The notes: generated by a model from the letters alone, not told the origin. A stretch of DNA of 64,000 bases from Desulfosporosinus lacus DSM 15449 (GCF_900129935.1 NZ_FQXJ01000007.1:248001-312000); one strand, 5' to 3'; shown: positions 25,874-34,489, numbered from the stretch's first letter. Made by a program: numbers and translations.

Positions 25874-27346
25874 ATGACTTTGAAAACGCCGCAAGAATAC
25901 ATTGATGATATTCGTAAAATGAAAATTGACCTTTATATGTTTGGGGATAAGGTAGAAAATTACGTTGATCATCCAATGGTTCGTCCTTCCGTAAACGCTA
26001 TGGCAATGACCTATAAGTTGGCCATGGAAGCTGAACATGAAGATATTATGACCGCGACATCGAACCTGACAGGACATAAGGTTAACCGTTTCACACATCT
26101 TCATCAGAGTACTGAGGACTTGGTAAAAAAGGTCAAGATGCAACGTCTGCTGGGTCAAAAAACAGGTTGTTGCTTCCAACGCTGTGTTGGGATGGACGCA
26201 TTCAATGCTGTCTATAACACCACGTTTGAGATTGATGCAAAACATGGTACCACATATCATCAACGATTCGTTAAGTTTTTGAAGTATGTACAGGAGAGCG
26301 ATCTTGCTGTCGATGGATGTATGACAGATTCACGGGGTGATCGATCTAAAAGCCCAGGAGATCAAGCCGATCCGGACGCATATGTTCATATAGTGGATCG
26401 AAATGAAAAAGGTATTATCGTCCGGGGATGCAAAATGCATCAGACTGGATTGCTCAACTCTCATGAGATCCTAGTGATGCCTAATAACTCACTTAAGGAG
26501 AACGAGAAAGAATGGGCAGTAAGCTTTGCGGTGCCTCTCGAAACCCCAAGAATTGTTTTCGTTTATGGTCGACAATCCTGTGACACCCGAAAATTAGAGA
26601 GCGGCAGTATAGATGTAGGGAATCAGTATTTCGGCGGTCAAGAGGTTATGGCAATATTCAATGATGTATTCGTGCCGTGGGATCGTGTTTTTATGGATGG
26701 CGAAACTGATTTTTCAACCATGCTGGTAGAGAGATTTGCTTCCTATCATCGACAGAGTTATGGAGGGTGCAAGGTCGGGGTTGGTGATGCACTAATCGGG
26801 GCAACTCAGGCCATGGCAGAGTACAATGGCGTTTCTCGGGCTTCCCATGTAAAGGACAAGATTGTGGAGATGTGCCACCTTAACGAGACCTTATATTCTT
26901 GCGGAATTGCCTGTTCCACAGAGGGCCGTAAAACGGCATCTGGCAATTATCTCGTTGATATTTTGTTAGCTAATATCTGCAAACAAAATGTCACTCGTTT
27001 TCCCTATGAAATAGCTCGCTTAGCGCAAGATGTTGCAGGAGGAGCATTCGTTACAATGCCATCAGAAAAAGACTTCGCTCACGTGGAGGTAGGGCCATTA
27101 ATTAAAAAGTATTTTATCGGCAAGTCGGACATCTCAGCAGAAAGTCGTCAGCGGATGCTCCGGTTGATAGAAAACCTAACGATGGGGACAGCTGCTGTAG
27201 GCTACCTGACAGAATCTATGCATGGAGCAGGTTCTCCCCAAGCCCAACGCATTATGATCAGTCGTTTGATCAATCTCGCGCACCGCAAAAACTTAGCGGA
27301 GAAGCTTGCTGGTGTTCAGGAAAATATAGACGTGGATTGGCAGTAA
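25874..27346 (+). CDS. abfD: 4-hydroxybutyryl-CoA dehydratase / vinylacetyl-CoA isomerase
   Basis: 490 residues from ATG 25874 (AGAGG upstream; GTG 25865 also possible). Of the three family members here this one resembles the characterised Clostridium aminobutyricum enzyme throughout (recalled: KVKMQRLLGQKT, CFQRCVGMDAFNAV, YHRQSYGGCKVGVGD, TESMHGAGSPQAQRIMI). Cluster ligands C100, C104, H292 and C299, with Tyr296 and Lys300, are present. The enzyme uses FAD and a [4Fe-4S] cluster in a ketyl-radical dehydration of 4-hydroxybutyryl-CoA to crotonyl-CoA and is oxygen-sensitive. It has its own sigma-54 promoter and is followed by a thiolase-family gene. Confidence 0.92.
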   Translation: MTLKTPQEYIDDIRKMKIDLYMFGDKVENYVDHPMVRPSVNAMAMTYKLAMEAEHEDIMTATSNLTGHKVNRFTHLHQSTEDLVKKVKMQRLLGQKTGCCFQRCVGMDAFNAVYNTTFEIDAKHGTTYHQRFVKFLKYVQESDLAVDGCMTDSRGDRSKSPGDQADPDAYVHIVDRNEKGIIVRGCKMHQTGLLNSHEILVMPNNSLKENEKEWAVSFAVPLETPRIVFVYGRQSCDTRKLESGSIDVGNQYFGGQEVMAIFNDVFVPWDRVFMDGETDFSTMLVERFASYHRQSYGGCKVGVGDALIGATQAMAEYNGVSRASHVKDKIVEMCHLNETLYSCGIACSTEGRKTASGNYLVDILLANICKQNVTRFPYEIARLAQDVAGGAFVTMPSEKDFAHVEVGPLIKKYFIGKSDISAESRQRMLRLIENLTMGTAAVGYLTESMHGAGSPQAQRIMISRLINLAHRKNLAEKLAGVQENIDVDWQ

Positions 27347-27470
27347 TCCGTTATCTTTGGAACGGTATTCCTATTGAACCTTGCTTTTGGCTGATGCTAT
27401 CCTGTAGGACTTAAATTATGGAGTTAAGTATTAAATATCAAACATATGGTTACTGTTGAAAGGAGCTTAA

Positions 27471-28658
27471 ATGGTGAGAGATGTTGTTATCGTAAGTGCC
27501 GCCAGGACCGCAGTCGGTGATTTTCAAGGGTCGTTGGAAAGCTTAAAAGCACATGATTTAGGTGTAATCGCCCTTAAAGGAGCAATGGATAAGGCTGGTA
27601 TATCCCCAAATATTCTTGAAGAAGTAATGGTGGGGCAATGCAATCAAGCCGGTTCTCCTGGAAACTCAGCCCGCTGGGTGACGCTAAAATCAGGATGCCC
27701 GGTTGAAACCATATCCACAACTATTCATCAACAATGTCCATCTTCTATGCGAGCAGCAGATATTCTTTCTCAGGAGATAATGTTAGGAAGAGTCGATGTA
27801 GTTGCGGCGGTAGGGGAGGAAAGCATGAGTAATGCCCCCTACTTGCTTATGCAAGCCCGGAAAGGCTATCGGCTGAATGATGGGGAAAAAATTCAGGACA
27901 GCTTAATGATTGGTGGCTTGGTTTGCGCCTTTGAAGGCTACCATATGGGAGTTACTGCTGAGAATATCGCAGAAATATACGGAATTACTCGCGCACAACA
28001 GGACGAATATTCATTACTTAGTCATCAAAGAGCATGTAAAGCTATCAAAGATGGTTTGTTTAAGAATGAAATAATTCCAATTGAAATCAAAACGAGAACA
28101 GGAATTAACGTATTTGATACTGATGAACATGCTAATCCAAATGCTTCACTGGAGTTAGCAGCTAAGGCAAAACCAGTATTTAAAAAAGAAGGTACAGTCA
28201 CTGCTTTTAATGCTTCAGGATTAAACGATGGTGCTGCGGCAATGATTATGATGTCCGCTGAAAAGGCAAAGGAATTGGGATTAAAACCTTTGGCCCGAGT
28301 TGTTTCCTCAGCTTCTGGCGCTGTTGAGCCCAAAATCATGGGGATGGGTGTAGTACCAGCAGTCGAAAGAGCTTTGAAATTTGCAGGTCTTAAGTTAAAT
28401 GATATTGATTACTGGGAGATTAATGAAGCTTTTGCAGCCCAATTCTTAGGCTGTCAAAAGGAACTTAATATTCCTTTGGATCGTGTTAATGCAGTTGGAT
28501 CGGGTATATCTTTGGGTCATGCAGTTGGAATGACAGGTGTGCGCATTATTATGGCAGCAATGAATGAGTTGAATCGGCGGGGCGGACGTTATGCCTGCGC
28601 AACTATGTGTGCCAGCGGTGGGCCGGGGTGTGCTTTCATTATCGAACGGATATCTTGA
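27471..28658 (+). CDS. Thiolase family protein, copy 2 (divergent)
   Basis: 395 residues. C89 in HQQCPSSMRA is at the acyl-Cys position, and GISLGHAVGMTGVR keeps the His, but the C-terminal motif is TMCASGGPGCAF instead of the usual C-I/x-GGGQG, and N-E-A-F is INEAFAAQFLG. So it is a complete thiolase of a divergent subgroup, probably still cleaving or condensing ketoacyl-CoA. It follows abfD by 124 bases, with AAAGGAG before the ATG; no separate promoter was found, so co-transcription is likely. Terminator at 28727. Confidence 0.88.
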   Translation: MVRDVVIVSAARTAVGDFQGSLESLKAHDLGVIALKGAMDKAGISPNILEEVMVGQCNQAGSPGNSARWVTLKSGCPVETISTTIHQQCPSSMRAADILSQEIMLGRVDVVAAVGEESMSNAPYLLMQARKGYRLNDGEKIQDSLMIGGLVCAFEGYHMGVTAENIAEIYGITRAQQDEYSLLSHQRACKAIKDGLFKNEIIPIEIKTRTGINVFDTDEHANPNASLELAAKAKPVFKKEGTVTAFNASGLNDGAAAMIMMSAEKAKELGLKPLARVVSSASGAVEPKIMGMGVVPAVERALKFAGLKLNDIDYWEINEAFAAQFLGCQKELNIPLDRVNAVGSGISLGHAVGMTGVRIIMAAMNELNRRGGRYACATMCASGGPGCAFIIERIS

Positions 28659-28726
28659 TTTATTACTACAGTGCTTGTAACTTCAAGTAGATTAAGCAAC
28701 AACATCTATTCAGGGGTTTTTTGGCA

Positions 28727-28763
28727 GAAAATAGCCGCGATTTCAATCGTGGCTATTTCTTAT
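28727..28763 (+). terminator. Terminator after thiolase 2
   Basis: GAAATAGCCGCGATT pairs with AATCGTGGCTATTTC (one G-T), then TTATAA. The 28760-29045 interval that follows shows no gene. Confidence 0.7.
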
Positions 28764-29045
28764 AAACCTCCACAGATCCTCAAGGCCTACCAACTACATT
28801 CATTATTGCTTAGTCTCGAGTAGTACATAAAAGTCAACATTGATTGAAACCTGGTGTACGATATTAAAACATACTGATTACTATTGTATGATTTCATGGA
28901 TTATGAAGGACAAGTTTCTTGAGATAATGGCCGTTCCCGAGAGCTGTTGCGGACTCGCCTGAGGAGAGTTTATAGGGCTATTAATTAGAGTGTTTGAAGT
29001 GAACATTGTGAGTATCCGCTTGAGATGGTTTTGCTTAGTAATTTG

Positions 29046-29062
29046 TTGGCATGGAAATTGCT
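29046..29062 (+). promoter_or_regulatory. Sigma-54 (-24/-12) promoter
   Basis: TTGGCATGGAAATTGCT: TGGCATG-N4-TTGCT, full match, 41 bases before the PHP gene. It heads the seven-gene PHP/ferredoxin/MaoC operon. Confidence 0.8.
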
Positions 29063-29102
29063 TATAGTAATAGCAAAGGCTCGAAATTAAGCGGGGAGGA
29101 AT

Positions 29103-29789
29103 ATGAAGAAATCTAGTATGGAGTTTGATTTGCATACGCATTCCAGTCAGGGCTCGGCCTGCAGCCGTATGAACATTTGGGACTTAATTCACGCAGCGTG
29201 TCAGAAAGGTTTAGATGGTGTCTGCATCACCGATCATGATTATTGTTGGGATCCAAGGGAGTTGGCCAAACTGCACAAGGAAAGCGGTCTTCAAGTCTAT
29301 GGTGGAATTGAATTAAGCACATCTGTTGGAGAAATATTGGTATATGGTGTTCATCAATCCTTGTTACACCTTAGGGCTGACTTGCCTAAATTAGCACAAT
29401 TCGTACGGGAATCGAAGGGGGTGATGGTCGCTGCGCATCCTTTTCGAACTGATTTTGCCTTATCCCCATTCTCGAGGGAAGAACGTGGTTTGGAACCGAT
29501 TGAAGTGGAGGTGATGTGCAGGAGATCAATATTTGACTTTGTAGACACCTTGGAGGTCTATAATGGCCGAAGCTGTCAGGAGGAAATAAATGCGGCGCGT
29601 AAGGCCACAAAAATTTTAGGTAAAAAAGGAACCGGGGGGAGCGACGCCCACAGTATACTCAGTGTTGGCTCTTGTGTAACCGTATTTGATGCCCCAGTTG
29701 AGAATGAGGCACACCTGGTAGATCAATTGCTAAATGGATGTATTCAGGCAAAAAAGAAGGAGGTATCACGGAATGTGTTGGGTATGTGA
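29103..29789 (+). CDS. PHP-domain metal-dependent phosphoesterase-like protein
   Basis: 228 residues. The PHP metal-binding motifs are in order: H11-T-H13 (DLHTHSSQGS), ITDHD (~residues 41-45), AAHPFR (~110) and GGSDAHS (~179). PHP domains hydrolyse phosphoesters (histidinol phosphate, nucleotides, DNA ends). There is no polymerase or HisK-specific extension. First gene of an operon whose other members are ferredoxins and hydratases, an unusual partner set; its stop lies 17 bases inside the next gene, so the two are translationally coupled. Substrate unknown. Confidence 0.82.
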   Translation: MKKSSMEFDLHTHSSQGSACSRMNIWDLIHAACQKGLDGVCITDHDYCWDPRELAKLHKESGLQVYGGIELSTSVGEILVYGVHQSLLHLRADLPKLAQFVRESKGVMVAAHPFRTDFALSPFSREERGLEPIEVEVMCRRSIFDFVDTLEVYNGRSCQEEINAARKATKILGKKGTGGSDAHSILSVGSCVTVFDAPVENEAHLVDQLLNGCIQAKKKEVSRNVLGM

Positions 29790-30606
29790 TAAATATAGTA
29801 ACGGCGAAAAATGGTATCTCAACCCGGAAAACTATGCAAGACGTTTATATAAAGTGCGCAAAGAGGGCAAAGAAGCGGCTGGTGCTGATGCAGACCCACA
29901 GGCAGCCGGGATGGGTGCCGGCGTGGTGGCAGAGTTAGTTAAAGCTAGAATCAGCGGGGATCAAGAATGGGAGGACGAAATTAAACGCGAAGCCTTGGAA
30001 CATGCCTATCAAACACATTTTGGACAGGTAGTCACCCTTGACGAATATCTTCAGATTCTGGATATTGCATATCCCTTGGCTAAAATGACCTGCGGATGTC
30101 GTCGAGTGCAAAGGGGTATGCCTGATGAGGAAAACTTCACGTGTATGGGCATTGGACCTGGAATGTATAAGTGGGAACGTTGGCCTGAGACGTATCATGG
30201 CGGGGTAGAATTCGTTACCCCGGAGGAAGCAAAAGAATGGGCAATGATGAACCACAAGGAAGGAAGAGTTCAGACGGTTGACGTATTCGGCACGCCCTAC
30301 ATTGGGGGACTCTGCCAATGCGAGTATCCTGGGTGTGTTGCGGTGCGTAACAGGATCGATTATGACTTTAAATTTCTGCTTAAGGGCCACACAGTGGCTA
30401 AAGTAGATCGAGAGAAATGCACAGGGTGTAAAAGTTGCTTGGGCCGTTGTCAGTTTAAAGCTCTAAATCTTGAGGTTTACACGAGCAAAGCTTATATAGA
30501 CTTAGATCAATGTTTTGGGTGCGGACTCTGTGTAACTGCCTGCCCAAGTGGCGCTATCGAATTAATTGACAGGCAAAGTTTGCCCGGATTAGCCGAAAAC
30601 TGGTAA
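29773..30606 (+). CDS. Cys-rich protein with C-terminal 2[4Fe-4S] ferredoxin domain
   Basis: 277 residues from ATG 29773 (AAGGAGG upstream). The C-terminal ~65 residues hold two clusters' worth of cysteines (CTGCKSCLGRC and CFGCGLCVTACP). The N-terminal ~200 residues are unlike ordinary ferredoxins: MCWVCDKYSNG at the start, CGCRRVQRG in the middle and GGLCQCEYPGC near residue 175 give at least seven more cysteines, enough for another metal or Fe-S site. It probably moves low-potential electrons for a redox step in the island. I recognise the ferredoxin part only. Confidence 0.8.
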   Translation: MCWVCDKYSNGEKWYLNPENYARRLYKVRKEGKEAAGADADPQAAGMGAGVVAELVKARISGDQEWEDEIKREALEHAYQTHFGQVVTLDEYLQILDIAYPLAKMTCGCRRVQRGMPDEENFTCMGIGPGMYKWERWPETYHGGVEFVTPEEAKEWAMMNHKEGRVQTVDVFGTPYIGGLCQCEYPGCVAVRNRIDYDFKFLLKGHTVAKVDREKCTGCKSCLGRCQFKALNLEVYTSKAYIDLDQCFGCGLCVTACPSGAIELIDRQSLPGLAENW

Positions 30607-30621
30607 AAGGAGGAGAACCTA

Positions 30622-30924
30622 ATGATTGCTCAAATTGGCATTGACTATAACTTATGCAAAGATCCCTTAAACTGTCGCAAGTGTTTGAGTGTATGTCCAT
30701 CGGTAGTTTTCGTGTGCGGTCCGACGAAAGTCTGGAAAGGACGAGAGAGTGATCCCAGTGAATATCGAATCGTTGGACGCTATTTCGACAAGTGTTCCGG
30801 TTGCGGTGATTGTGTCAAGGTTTGTCCTATTGATGCTATACAACTAAATTTTGTCCCCCGTGATCAGTTAGCCCAGAAATATAAGGAGGAAAGGGCAGCT
30901 CAATTAAAACAACGTAATTCTTAA
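30622..30924 (+). CDS. Ferredoxin-type 4Fe-4S protein (100 aa)
   Basis: Two cysteine sets: CKDPLNCRKCLSVCPSVVF near residues 12-30 (with an atypical first spacing, C-x6-C-x2-C-x3-C) and CSGCGDCVKVCPIDAI near 56-71 (standard). So it likely binds two [4Fe-4S] clusters, one in an unusual site. AGGAGG precedes the ATG, 15 bases after the previous stop. Likely electron partner of the preceding Cys-rich ferredoxin fusion. Confidence 0.85.
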   Translation: MIAQIGIDYNLCKDPLNCRKCLSVCPSVVFVCGPTKVWKGRESDPSEYRIVGRYFDKCSGCGDCVKVCPIDAIQLNFVPRDQLAQKYKEERAAQLKQRNS

Positions 30925-30971
30925 CTTATTCGGGAATAATTGAACATTTTAAAAACAAAGGGGAGTTAAGT

Positions 30972-31565
30972 ATGGCTTTGGATTTTAAGGTTTTGCAAAA
31001 AGTCAAAGGCAACCCCAGTGCAGAGGCAGCACCTGGGCGCAGGCTAAAGATAAACCCCGGTCAGGATTATGTCTATGATCTGCCTAAGGAGCTAATTTAT
31101 GCTGTGAACAAGGAATTCCCAATTGAAAGTCTGTTTAGCTCAGACGAAGTAACCAGCGAGGAATTTCTGGTAAAACAGGGGAAAGCTTTTATGAACCTTG
31201 TAATAAGAAACGCTGATTCCGACGCCTACCGAGATAGGACGGCCGATATGATTGAACGTGTAGCTCAGCAAACTGGGATTCGTTTTCCCCATGTCTTTGA
31301 ACGATATGTTGAACTTGCCATTTTAGCTTTACGTCCACGAGATGCCTGGACGGTCACAGAAGCAACCACAAGGGTCTTGAAAGTGCGCAGTTTTAACTGC
31401 AGCCTAGGCAAGAAGTTCGCTGAAAAAGGGATAAACAACTGCCAGACCTTCTGCTTGGCAGCTTGTCAAGTGGCAGCAGAACAAGCTGGAACTCCCGTGC
31501 AAATGACTTGTAAAAATGAGGCAGAGGGCAGCGGGCTATGTGAACTTACCTTTCAAAAGGTGTAA
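30972..31565 (+). CDS. Uncharacterised protein with Cys-rich C-terminus (197 aa)
   Basis: No family recognised. The first ~130 residues are mixed helical and contain no cysteine. The last ~55 hold FNCSLGK, NNCQTFCLAACQ, MTCKN and GLCEL, six cysteines that could bind metal or Fe-S. No signal peptide or TM. Start ATG 30972 with AAGGGGAG upstream. Its fixed place between a ferredoxin and a TPR-like mini-gene suggests it is part of the same complex or pathway. Confidence 0.65.
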   Translation: MALDFKVLQKVKGNPSAEAAPGRRLKINPGQDYVYDLPKELIYAVNKEFPIESLFSSDEVTSEEFLVKQGKAFMNLVIRNADSDAYRDRTADMIERVAQQTGIRFPHVFERYVELAILALRPRDAWTVTEATTRVLKVRSFNCSLGKKFAEKGINNCQTFCLAACQVAAEQAGTPVQMTCKNEAEGSGLCELTFQKV

Positions 31566-31576
31566 GGAGGTTAATC

Positions 31577-31774
31577 GTGCATATTGGACATAACGAGGAT
31601 GACCTCGATCATGAGAGCTTAGCTATGCGTCATTTAGGTGAGGGTATTTGCAAGGAACGTGCTGGCCATCTTTATGAAGCTTTAAATGAATATATGGTGG
31701 CAAATGCGCTTGATCCAGATTTAGAAATAATACAGATCAAACTGGGCGAACTTAAGAAGAAAATGGGTCTTTAA
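31577..31774 (+). CDS. Single TPR-like small protein (65 aa)
   Basis: GTG start at 31577 with AAGGAGG eight bases upstream, 11 bases after the previous stop. Residues ~20-55 (LGEGICKERAGHLYEALNEY, then ANALDPDLEI) fit one tetratricopeptide repeat, a protein-protein contact helix pair. Likely an adaptor for another product of this operon. Confidence 0.6.
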   Translation: MHIGHNEDDLDHESLAMRHLGEGICKERAGHLYEALNEYMVANALDPDLEIIQIKLGELKKKMGL

Positions 31775-31857
31775 AAAGTGGCAATTACCTATGGCAAAAA
31801 GGAAGGAGGGCGGAGAATATAATAATTGGCAAAGAGTTAATTGGCCTTGAGAGCAAG

Positions 31858-32220
31858 TTGCTCCCATTGAAAATTAAACTTGAAGATGTGCGTAGGTTCG
31901 CAGAAGCCATTGGGATTCGGTTCAATGACCGAGTGCCAGCAACTTTTGTGGGAACATTAGTTCAGGCAAACATTCCCGGAGTAGAATTGCCGGCACCTGG
32001 CATGATTCACGGAGAACAGAATATAACATATTATCGTCCGCTCTGTGTGGGGGATAGTCTTAATTATAAGAAGTGCGTCAAAGATGTTTATGAACGCAGT
32101 GGCAAGCTAGGGAAGAGGATGTTTGTAGTGCTCGAAACTACTGGTTATGATTTGGCAGGAGAATTGGTATTTGCCAGTAGTTCTGTCTTGATTGCACCTT
32201 CTAAGGAGGAAGGCGAATGA
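31858..32220 (+). CDS. MaoC-like hydratase subunit A (FAS1-type N-terminal hot dog)
   Basis: 120 residues from TTG 31858, but the coding frame and family similarity extend upstream (IIGKELIGLESKLL) to about 31819, where the strong site AAGGAGGGCGG is followed only by ATA or ATT codons. The real start may therefore be a rare ATA/ATT. The hot-dog fold segment VRRFAEAIGIRFNDRVPATF and the PGMIHGEQNITYYRPLCVGD stretch match the non-catalytic partner of two-subunit (R)-hydroxyacyl dehydratases (HadA-like). Its stop overlaps the start of subunit B (ATGA). Confidence 0.78.
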   Translation: MLPLKIKLEDVRRFAEAIGIRFNDRVPATFVGTLVQANIPGVELPAPGMIHGEQNITYYRPLCVGDSLNYKKCVKDVYERSGKLGKRMFVVLETTGYDLAGELVFASSSVLIAPSKEEGE

Positions 32221-32621
32221 AAAGCCTATTAGATTATCAGGTTTCAGAACCTCTTCCTATCCGAGAATGGGTTCCCAGTGACTTGCAAGTACGTCAATAC
32301 GCGGAGGCTACAGGGGATTTTAATCCGATTCATTTAGATGATGATTATGCCCGCCAAGCCGGTTTGGAGGGGGCGATAGTGCACGGCATGTTAACAATGG
32401 CCCAAATAGGTACAATGCTTACAGATTGGATCGGTGAAGAAGGGACGATCAGTAAATTCAATGTGCGGTTTGAGCAAATAGTCCGACCGAATGATAAGAT
32501 AACCTGCTCTGGTTCTATTAAAGCGCGATCGAAAAACACCTTAGTTTGTATTTTAGAAGCCTCTAACGACAAGAAGGAGAGAGTTTTATCCGGCTTGGCA
32601 TACGTCACGCTTAAAAGCTAA
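32217..32621 (+). CDS. MaoC-like hydratase subunit B (catalytic hot dog)
   Basis: 134 residues. The hydratase-2 motif YAEATGDFNPIHLDDDYARQ (Asp and His catalytic pair) and GAIVHGMLTMAQ are present. With the overlapping upstream subunit it should form a heterodimer that hydrates 2-enoyl-CoA to (R)-3-hydroxyacyl-CoA or dehydrates the latter. This is stereochemically opposite to the crotonases and (S)-specific dehydrogenases of the island, so it may open a branch for (R)-hydroxyacyl units. Last gene of the PHP operon. Confidence 0.88.
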   Translation: MKSLLDYQVSEPLPIREWVPSDLQVRQYAEATGDFNPIHLDDDYARQAGLEGAIVHGMLTMAQIGTMLTDWIGEEGTISKFNVRFEQIVRPNDKITCSGSIKARSKNTLVCILEASNDKKERVLSGLAYVTLKS

Positions 32622-32644
32622 ATCACTGTTAACGAGTCTTTTTT

Positions 32645-32689
32645 GATACTAGTCAGAAAGTATAACTTCGGTTACATACTTTCTGGAAG
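32645..32689. repeat. Dispersed hairpin repeat (copy 1)
   Basis: ATACTAGTCAGAAAGTATA followed by a short loop and ATACTTTCTGGAAG. The same ~45 bases, with few changes, recur at 63175-63220 next to the glnA leader. It forms a 10-bp stem. Confidence 0.6.
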
Positions 32690-32726
32690 CATAAGTGCAA
32701 CTAAGGCTTCCGCCGGCACCTGAAGG

Positions 32727-32750
32727 CTTGGCGCAAGCCAAGTTTTCTTT
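32727..32750 (+). terminator. Terminator of the PHP/MaoC operon
   Basis: CTTGGC-GCAA-GCCAAG is a compact 6-bp stem with a GNRA tetraloop followed by TTTTCTTT. Confidence 0.7.
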
Positions 32751-32825
32751 ATCTGTCATATATGCAGGGTGGACCTGTTTAAACTAAACATTGTTGTGCG
32801 TTTTAGTATACAACGGTTTGCACGA

Positions 32826-32882
32826 ATGCCCATAGAAACACAAAAAGGCCTAAACAAGGTCTTTTTGTGTTTCTATGGGCAT
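32826..32882. repeat. 25-bp-stem palindrome upstream of activator 2
   Basis: Arms begin ATGCCCATAGAAACACAAAA and are complementary over 25 bp with one G-T pair around TAAACAA. A-rich and T-rich parts lie inside the arms, so it could terminate in either direction, but its size exceeds other terminators here. Confidence 0.65.
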
Positions 32883-32948
32883 CAAATTATATCAAGAATA
32901 TTTGAACTATTTAATGATTTATCCTTTACTTCAATTAACCAGCTTCTA

Positions 32949-32954
32949 TATAAT
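32949..32954 (+). promoter_or_regulatory. Likely -10 box (TATAAT) of activator gene 2
   Basis: CTATATAATGG with TTTACT 18 bases upstream; 34 bases before the activator start. The same -10 context precedes activator 1. Confidence 0.45.
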
Positions 32955-32987
32955 GGTGATAAAAAGCAAAGAGAATGGGGGAAAAGC

Positions 32988-34385
32988 ATGAGTGTCGGAG
33001 TCCATGCTGTCACAACCAGCGATTTTCCACAATGGGACAGAGAACTATTGTTTCATATATTGGATAATATTCATGACGTAGTGCTTGTTATTGATTCCGA
33101 TACGACGATTGTTTATGCAAACGAGGCTTATGCTAAAATTCTTGGAGTGCCTGTGGCTAAAGTATTAGGGCGAAGATTAGACAAGATTGAGCCAAAAGCA
33201 GCGGCGATTGAAATATTGCGAACGGGTAAGCCAACCAGCGGTGCAGACTATTTGGATTCTTTAGGGATCGATGTGGTAGGGAGCTCCTTTCCTTTATATA
33301 ATGGCGACAGTATTATTGGCTGTGTTTCTACATTCAAAAACATAACCGAAGTGGTTGAATTAAACCGTGAGTTGCAACAAACCAAGGGACTGGCGGACTA
33401 TTTAAAAGAGCAGCTAGAACAATGGGAGCAACTGCCGCTTTCTTTCAAGGAATATGTAGGACAAAACAGGAACGTTAAAGAGACATTGGTGTTGGCTGCC
33501 AAGGTAGCGCGCACGGATAGTACAGTTTTAATCCGGGGTGAAAGCGGTGTAGGCAAGGAAGTATTGGCAAGAGCAGTACATAACAGCAGCCGTCGTAAAG
33601 ATATGCCTCTGATTAAGGTAAATTGTGCAGCTATACCCGAGGACTTAATTGAGAGCGAACTCTTCGGATATGAAGACGGTGCTTTTACGGGCGCTAAAAA
33701 GGGAGGGAAGCTCGGGAAATTTGAGTTGGCTCACAGCGGCACAATTTTCTTGGACGAAATTGGGGATATGAGCTATACCATGCAAGCAAAACTACTGCGA
33801 GTGTTACAAGAAAAAGAGTTTGAACGAGTAGGGGGAACTAAACCGATAAAAGTCAATATTCGGGTGATCGCGGCCACAAACCGAGATTTAGAAAGTATGA
33901 TCAAACAAGGCGCTTTCCGACGTGACTTATATTACCGCTTAAATATCGTTCCTCTTAATTTAACTCCGCTGCGTGAGCGTAAAGATGACATTCTAGCTCT
34001 GGCTAAAACCTTCCTTGGTCAGTTTGCTAAAGAAGTTGGTCATGAGCTGATATTGTCTCCCCAAGTCGTAGGTTTTTTTCAGGATTACGACTGGCCCGGT
34101 AACATTAGGGAATTGCAAAATGTATTAGAACACGCAAGTATCGTGTGTAATGGTATGATTATCGAAATGTATCATTTGCCTGCTCAATTAATACCGTCTA
34201 CTTTCGATCAATATGATAAGACGAAGGACTCTTCTTCTGTAAAAGAGATTATTGCATCCGTGGAAAGGGAACTTATTTTATCGGCTTTAGTCACCCATAA
34301 GAATAATCGTACAAAGGCGATGGAGGCATTAGGCTTTTCCAGGAGAGTATTTTACGATAAGTTACGACGGTATGGTATAAAGTAA
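32988..34385 (+). CDS. PAS-domain sigma-54-dependent transcriptional activator 2
   Basis: 465 residues from ATG 32988 (GGGGG upstream; the longer open frame 5' is non-homologous to activator 1 and crosses a hairpin). Same architecture as activator 1: PAS ([20 protein letters not shown]), AAA+ with [24 protein letters not shown], and Fis-type [23 protein letters not shown]. The AAA+ parts are almost identical to activator 1. The PAS and HTH differ at scattered positions, suggesting a changed ligand and target site. It probably drives the promoter at 34586. Confidence 0.92.
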   Translation: MSVGVHAVTTSDFPQWDRELLFHILDNIHDVVLVIDSDTTIVYANEAYAKILGVPVAKVLGRRLDKIEPKAAAIEILRTGKPTSGADYLDSLGIDVVGSSFPLYNGDSIIGCVSTFKNITEVVELNRELQQTKGLADYLKEQLEQWEQLPLSFKEYVGQNRNVKETLVLAAKVARTDSTVLIRGESGVGKEVLARAVHNSSRRKDMPLIKVNCAAIPEDLIESELFGYEDGAFTGAKKGGKLGKFELAHSGTIFLDEIGDMSYTMQAKLLRVLQEKEFERVGGTKPIKVNIRVIAATNRDLESMIKQGAFRRDLYYRLNIVPLNLTPLRERKDDILALAKTFLGQFAKEVGHELILSPQVVGFFQDYDWPGNIRELQNVLEHASIVCNGMIIEMYHLPAQLIPSTFDQYDKTKDSSSVKEIIASVERELILSALVTHKNNRTKAMEALGFSRRVFYDKLRRYGIK

Positions 34386-34419
34386 TTCGTTCAGCAAAGG
34401 GTAGAAGGGCTTAGGGCAT

Positions 34420-34434
34420 GTGCGTTTTACGCAC
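34420..34434. promoter_or_regulatory. Palindrome GTGCGT-TTT-ACGCAC, candidate activator 2 site
   Basis: A perfect 6-bp inverted repeat 150 bases before the sigma-54 promoter. A half copy (TGTGCGTTTTA) occurs at 32796-32806 upstream of the activator 2 gene itself. Confidence 0.4.
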
Positions 34435-34489
34435 TATATTATAGTTAAGGAATTATGCTTTGTATCTAATTCCATACGGATTAAGTAAC

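Noticed and set aside
27380-27410. Possible sigma-54 site before thiolase 2 (TTGGCTGATGCTATC)
   Set aside because: The -12 half has no TTGC and the CA of the -24 half is missing.
32769-32987. Open frame extending activator 2 by 73 codons upstream
   Set aside because: It crosses a 25-bp hairpin and the likely promoter, has no match to activator 1, and the ATG at 32988 has its own GGGGG site.
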